NCBI GenBank assembly: GCA_965116565.1
Contig: OZ220699.1
Coordinates: 2,852,001-2,916,000 of the forward strand
Source of the DNA: Bin87 sp965116565
GTDB lineage: Bacteria; Chloroflexota; Dehalococcoidia; Lucifugimonadales; UBA3495
Length of the DNA: 64,000 nucleotides
Direction: 5' to 3'
Positions 59,442 through 64,000 of this stretch are shown here, piece by piece. The notes beneath the pieces were generated by a model. That model did no database searches and had not been told where the DNA came from. It saw nothing but the letters and a program-made list of their open reading frames with translations. Both the position numbers and the translations under genes were made by a program. Position 1 is the stretch's first letter; the number at the start of each line of letters is the position of its first letter.

Positions 59442-61598
59442 ATGCGCACCCCCGTATTCCTCCAGTTCGAGTCCAGCGAGTGTGGGGCCGCCTGTCTCGG
59501 CGCCATCCTCGCCCATTTCGGCCGTTGGGAGTCCATGGATACTCTCCGGCAGGTTTGCGGCGCGGATCGAGACGGCACCAGCGCTGCTGACCTCGTTTCT
59601 GCCGCAGCGCATTACGGTCTCAAAATGACCGGTTGGCGCAAGCCGCCGGACGAACTGGAGGAGTTATCGCTGCCCGTGATCCTGTTTTGGGAATTCAATC
59701 ACTTCGTCGTACTGGAAGGCATCGGGAAAGGTGTGTATCACCTCAACGATCCCGCTGTTGGACGCAGGAAGGTAACGGGAGAGCAGTTCGGTCAATCGTT
59801 TACCGGAATAGTTCTCGGCGCTGAACCCGGTCCGGAATTCAGGAAGGGCGGCCGCAGGCCCGGCGGCGCAAGCAGGTTGTGGCCCTGGCTGCGGGAATCA
59901 AAAGCCGCCCTGGCGTTCGCGGCGCTCAGCGGCCTCTTGCTTGCCCTGTCCGGGATCCTGCTCCCGCTGCTCCTGGGGGTATTCGTAGATTACGTGCTGA
60001 GCGGCAGAGAAACCGCCTGGGGTTGGTGGCTCGTTGGCGCGTCACTGTTGACCGCCGGGGCCGTTTACGTCCTCACCTGGGTGCAGCAGCGCGCGTTGCG
60101 GCGACTCGCCGCAAGGGTTTCAGTGGCAAAGGCTTCAGATTTCGTGGCGCACCTGTTCAGATTGCCCATTCAGTACGTGGCCCACCGGTTCACCGGTGAA
60201 CTTACGACGCGCGTCCAGTTGGTGGACGAGGTCGCGTCGGGCCCCGCGCGCCAACTGATCGGATTGATGATTGATCTGGTGATGTGTGTGGTGTTCCTGG
60301 CCATGATACTCTACTTCGACGCCCTCTTGGCCGGATTGATCGCCATCCTGGGGGTGGCCAGCGTAGGGTTGATGCGCGTGGTTGCCCGGTTTCGAAATGA
60401 CGAGAACGGTCAAATGCGCCGGGAACAAGACATGCTGTCCGGCATCGGCGCCTCCGGACTGAGGAGCATAGATTCGCTTCAGGCCACCGCCTCGGAAAAT
60501 GATTTCTTCTCCCGCTGGACTGGGCACCAGGCCCGCGAGTTGGTCGCTCGCCAGAGATTTGCGCAACTGGGCTACGTCATCGCAGCGTTGCCAGGATTTT
60601 TCAACGTTGTCGGCGGCTCCGCGGTGATCGGTATTGGCGGTTGGCGTGTGATGCAAGGTGATATGACCCTCGGCACGTTGATCGCGTTCTACATGGTGGC
60701 TGCCAATTTTCTGCAGGCAATCGGTCGGTTCGTCCAGTTTGCCGATTCCTTGCAAACCCTGGAAACCGATCTGCAACGCATTGACGATGTCATGGGCGCC
60801 CCCGAGGACCCCGTCGTCGCGCGGTGGCGACCAGTTTCTCCCGACATCGTAGCGACCCTGGGAGGTCGCCTCCGGCTGAGCGGGACGATCGAATTACGCA
60901 ACGTTACATTCGGATACCGACGAAACCGCAATCCACTGATCGAGGATTTCAACCTGGTGGTCGAACCAGGACAGCGCATAGCGTTGATAGGCCCCACCGG
61001 GTCCGGCAAGTCAACACTTTTGAAGCTGATGAACGGGGAATATGCTCCATGGTCAGGCGAGATCCTGTTCGACGGTGTGCTCAGGAGCGATATCCCTCGC
61101 CGCGTCCTCACCGGCTCGACCGCGATGGTGGACCAACAGATTTTTCTGTTCGCGGCCTCCATACGCGATAATCTCACCATGTGGAATCCCACTGTCCCAG
61201 AGCGCCAACTGGTCGATGCGGCCCGCGATTCCCTGATCCACGACGAGATCATGACCCGGCCGGCGGGTTACGATGCACGAGTCGAGGAGGGTGGCCGCAA
61301 CTTCAGCGGAGGTCAGCGGCAACGCCTGGAAATCGGTCGGTCTCTCGTCAACAACCCGTCCATCTTGTTCTTGGACGAAGCAACCAGCGCGCTGGATTCC
61401 GTGAGCGAGGCCCGGATCGACGATGCCCTACGGAGACGGGGTTGCACTTGCCTGATCGTCGCGCACCGCCTCAGTACCATACGCGACTGCGATCGCATCA
61501 TCGTTTTGGAGAATGGCAAGGTGGTCCAATCAGGCACGCACGACCAACTCATCTCGGAACCGGACGGATTGTACCGTCGACTCATCGCCGTAGAATAG
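59442..61598 (+). CDS. C39 peptidase-ABC exporter, NHLM type
   Basis: This 718-residue protein: residues 1-130 form a C39 peptidase with FESSECGAACLGAI (Cys14), NHFVVLEG (His) and LNDPAVG (Asp), which removes a double-glycine-type leader. Six-helix transmembrane region about 160-440. ATPase domain: GPTGSGKSTLLK (Walker A), NFSGGQRQRLEIGRSL (signature), ILFLDEATSALD (Walker B) and an H-loop IVAHRLSTI. It cleaves and exports a peptide. It follows HlyD by 25 bp. Confidence 0.88.
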   Translation: MRTPVFLQFESSECGAACLGAILAHFGRWESMDTLRQVCGADRDGTSAADLVSAAAHYGLKMTGWRKPPDELEELSLPVILFWEFNHFVVLEGIGKGVYHLNDPAVGRRKVTGEQFGQSFTGIVLGAEPGPEFRKGGRRPGGASRLWPWLRESKAALAFAALSGLLLALSGILLPLLLGVFVDYVLSGRETAWGWWLVGASLLTAGAVYVLTWVQQRALRRLAARVSVAKASDFVAHLFRLPIQYVAHRFTGELTTRVQLVDEVASGPARQLIGLMIDLVMCVVFLAMILYFDALLAGLIAILGVASVGLMRVVARFRNDENGQMRREQDMLSGIGASGLRSIDSLQATASENDFFSRWTGHQARELVARQRFAQLGYVIAALPGFFNVVGGSAVIGIGGWRVMQGDMTLGTLIAFYMVAANFLQAIGRFVQFADSLQTLETDLQRIDDVMGAPEDPVVARWRPVSPDIVATLGGRLRLSGTIELRNVTFGYRRNRNPLIEDFNLVVEPGQRIALIGPTGSGKSTLLKLMNGEYAPWSGEILFDGVLRSDIPRRVLTGSTAMVDQQIFLFAASIRDNLTMWNPTVPERQLVDAARDSLIHDEIMTRPAGYDARVEEGGRNFSGGQRQRLEIGRSLVNNPSILFLDEATSALDSVSEARIDDALRRRGCTCLIVAHRLSTIRDCDRIIVLENGKVVQSGTHDQLISEPDGLYRRLIAVE

Positions 61599-61610
61599 GG
61601 TTTGCCTTCA

Positions 61611-64000
61611 ATGTCCCAGACAGGAACCGGGTGCCCACAGCGCAGCAAACTGGCTGCCCTCGCCTTATCGGCAGGCGAACCGATCCCGACCGCGGGCAAC
61701 ATTCCTGTCCTCCTGGGCGATCCAAACGCGGTCTGGTACATCGAGTCCGGCGCCCTGGACATCTTTCTGGTCGATGACGATGGCGAGGGGACTCCGTCCG
61801 ACCTTAGGCACGTCATCCGCGCCGAGGCAGGTCGCGTGGCTTTCGGCATCGACTGCGGCGACGTGCGCCTTGCCGCAGTTGCCAAGGGTTTGCCCGGATC
61901 CCAGGCCCGGCGGATTCCAACAGACAGTGTAACCGGCCAACCCTACGCGGACGAACTGGCCGATCAGGCCGACGCCTGGATCACCGATTTCGCCGCCGCG
62001 ATCGCCCAGCAAATTGAACCCCACCCGCCTACGGACGTAATTGTAGATGCTGGCGACCATAGAGCCGTCCGAAGCGGGCAGATCGCTTCGACCCGCACCG
62101 GGCGCGTCGTGTGGGTCGAAGCTGCCAACAGCGTTCAATATCTGGGCACCGAAGCATTGGACAGGGATAGATCCGGCCTGATTCCCATTACCTCCGATAC
62201 ATGGGTGACCACCAACGGCCCGGCGCAATTGGCCGGATTGTCCTCAAGGGAACTGTGCCATGAGGGTCGTTTGCTGGCCGCGTTGTCCGATTTTCACCAT
62301 TTGGTCCTGCAAGCGGAACGACTGAATCGACAGGTGCTGGTGGCCGATGAGGTGAATCTGCAGACCGAGCGCGCGGCATACCGGCGACTGATTGAGGAAC
62401 GCGCCAGGCGCAGTTTGTTCAGCGTAATGGAGACCTCCGGCAACACCGTCATCCATGCGGAGTCCCCACTGCTGCACGCGCTGCAAACGGTGGGAGCCCA
62501 CGAAGGGATCGCTTTCAATCCACCGCCGCCCGTCCGTCGTGGCATTGACCCCTCACTGGACGACATCGCCAATTTCTCAAGAGTTCGCGGTCGGCGGATC
62601 CGCCTTGATCCGCAACAGCGCTGGTGGCTTGGAGACAGCGGGGCCATGCTCGCATTCGGGAAAGACGATGGGCGTCCCATCGCTCTGGTGCCCGGCGCTG
62701 GCGGGAGATACCGGGCAGTTGATCCGGTTTCCCGACGGTCCAGTTATGTCACGGCCTCGCGGGCGGGCGAATTCGCTGAGCACGCCTGGTTTTTCTATCG
62801 GCCCTTACCGCATAGCGATCGCGTTGCCAAGCGCGATCTTGTCCGCATGGTCAGCAAAAATATGCTGCCTGATCTGATTCGTTTCGCAGGCTCCGGCCTG
62901 CTCGCCAGTCTGATTTTGCTTGCGCCGGCCATCGCCTTGGGAATTTTGGCTGATCAGGCAATACCGATGGGCAGCAACCGGGCTTTCCTGCAAATCGCTC
63001 TCGTCCTGGCGGGATTCGCCGCGCTGGGTTGTCTGTTCCAAGTACTCCAGGGAACGGCCCTGATGCGCATCGAAGGCAGGGCGGCCGCCCGGTTGGGCGC
63101 CGCTACCTGGGACCGTGTCCTGGAACTGCCGTCGTCTTTTTTCCACAAGTTTACCGCCGGCGACCTGCTGGTACGCCTGGCCGTGTTTCAATATTTGCGT
63201 GACCAGGTATCCGGCGTGATCGCCGGCGCGTTCCTGTCGGTAATCTTCCTCACGCCCACATTCGCCATATTGTTCATCTACAGTGCTCGTCTGGCATGGA
63301 TCAGTCTCGCAGTGGCCCTGGCGACGCTCGTCATGATCTCCATTTTGGGATTGCTCCAGATCGCGCCTCATCGCAGCAGGTACGCAGCCGGCCGCAGGGT
63401 CTCAAGCGAACTGTTCCAGCTGATCAATGGCATGAGCAAACTCCGTTCAACGGGGGCGGAAGGTTCCGCATTCGCATCGTGGGCCAATGGCTACCGGGAT
63501 CAACAGGTCGCCCGAATGCAGATCGGAAGTATCAACGAGCACTTGATGGCATTCAGCGCAGCTTTACCCGCACTCGTGGGGGCTGCTTTGTTCGCCGCCT
63601 CCGTAGTCAACGACGCTGACGGTCCGAACATCGCCGATTTCCTGGTGATATATGCGGCGTCCATGGTGTTTTACCGCGCGGTTGTGGGTCTCGGGCGGTC
63701 CTTCGAAGCCATCGCTACCATGATCCCGGCGTACGAACAGATCAGGCCCATCCTCGACGCCGTGCCTGATCACCATTCGCAGAGCTTTCCCAACGTCGCA
63801 TTGAACGGGTCACTTCGTTTTGACCACGTCAGCTTCCGCTACACGCAGGACGGGCCCCAGGTTCTCACCGACGTTTCAATCCACGCTCGACCCGGTGAGT
63901 TCGTGGGAATAGTAGGCGAATCCGGCGCGGGCAAAAGTACCTTGCTCAGGCTGGCCCTCGGATTGGAGCGGCCCATTTCCGGCGCGGTCTACTACGATGA
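61611..64000 (+). CDS. NHLM-type ABC transporter, second subunit (partial)
   Basis: The start is ATG 61611, 12 bp after the exporter stop. A long N-terminal cytoplasmic region of about 400 residues, typical of this subunit and lacking a peptidase, precedes a transmembrane region (LIRFAGSGLLASLILLAPAI onwards). An ATPase domain begins at VSFRYTQDGPQVL with GESGAGKSTLLRL (Walker A) near the window end. The frame runs off at 64000, so the 3' part is missing. It pairs with the C39 exporter. Confidence 0.82.
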   Translation, partial: MSQTGTGCPQRSKLAALALSAGEPIPTAGNIPVLLGDPNAVWYIESGALDIFLVDDDGEGTPSDLRHVIRAEAGRVAFGIDCGDVRLAAVAKGLPGSQARRIPTDSVTGQPYADELADQADAWITDFAAAIAQQIEPHPPTDVIVDAGDHRAVRSGQIASTRTGRVVWVEAANSVQYLGTEALDRDRSGLIPITSDTWVTTNGPAQLAGLSSRELCHEGRLLAALSDFHHLVLQAERLNRQVLVADEVNLQTERAAYRRLIEERARRSLFSVMETSGNTVIHAESPLLHALQTVGAHEGIAFNPPPPVRRGIDPSLDDIANFSRVRGRRIRLDPQQRWWLGDSGAMLAFGKDDGRPIALVPGAGGRYRAVDPVSRRSSYVTASRAGEFAEHAWFFYRPLPHSDRVAKRDLVRMVSKNMLPDLIRFAGSGLLASLILLAPAIALGILADQAIPMGSNRAFLQIALVLAGFAALGCLFQVLQGTALMRIEGRAAARLGAATWDRVLELPSSFFHKFTAGDLLVRLAVFQYLRDQVSGVIAGAFLSVIFLTPTFAILFIYSARLAWISLAVALATLVMISILGLLQIAPHRSRYAAGRRVSSELFQLINGMSKLRSTGAEGSAFASWANGYRDQQVARMQIGSINEHLMAFSAALPALVGAALFAASVVNDADGPNIADFLVIYAASMVFYRAVVGLGRSFEAIATMIPAYEQIRPILDAVPDHHSQSFPNVALNGSLRFDHVSFRYTQDGPQVLTDVSIHARPGEFVGIVGESGAGKSTLLRLALGLERPISGAVYYD

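Noticed and set aside
1..64000. CRISPR array
   Set aside because: No regularly spaced short repeats and no cas genes were seen; the dispersed repeats are far apart and irregular.

Overview
The window looks like a chromosomal segment of a Chloroflexota bacterium, probably a SAR202 / Dehalococcoidia-type heterotroph. This is inferred from gene content: HyuA/HyuB hydantoinase subunits, tandem CaiB/BaiF CoA-transferases with a MaoC-type hydratase, many amidohydrolases and PuuE-like deacetylases, and a GAF-PAS-kinase-receiver-OmpR fusion regulator. There is no rRNA or other direct taxonomic marker. G+C is moderately high and genes are tightly packed, with 1-4 nt overlaps in many operons.

Left part, about 1-29.6 kb, is an accessory island. 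It holds many small hypothetical genes with short operons on both strands. It also carries defence- or nuclease-like genes: a frameshifted HsdR-N-like nuclease, a DUF262/GmrSD-like protein, a large ISP/type IIG restriction-modification enzyme followed by a putative nuclease, a HEPN protein, an HNH endonuclease and three DUF429 paralogues. Mobile or decayed elements include a C-terminal piece of a large serine recombinase, an IS701-like insertion sequence, a truncated and frameshifted mutL, the start of a DUF4268-like gene and a DUF4143 ATPase remnant. The island is threaded by two dispersed non-coding repeat families: a hairpin element of about 90 bp (A) and a leader element of up to about 200 bp (L). 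L lies directly upstream of three minus-strand genes.

The island edge falls inside a chimeric gene near 29.6 kb, where an alpha/beta hydrolase loses its C-terminus and is fused to a zinc-ribbon tail. From there to about 53 kb the content is metabolic. There is a hydantoinase-RidA-hydrolase set, a fused sensor/regulator, a MaoC-CaiB-CaiB operon, and divergently a run of S49 peptidase, DUF4350-like protein, internally duplicated lipoprotein, two PuuE-like deacetylases and an amidohydrolase. A pyrE remnant and a winged-helix candidate regulator divergent from hyuAB follow. Together these suggest uptake and opening of cyclic amides and ureides plus CoA-linked acid catabolism.

A type III restriction-modification operon with a third nuclease-like gene (53.1-57.9 kb) sits at the 3' side of a tRNA-Gly(GCC). 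Beyond the tRNA is an NHLM-type peptide export system: an HlyD-like protein, a C39 peptidase-ABC transporter and a second ABC transporter cut by the window end. No precursor peptide gene is visible.
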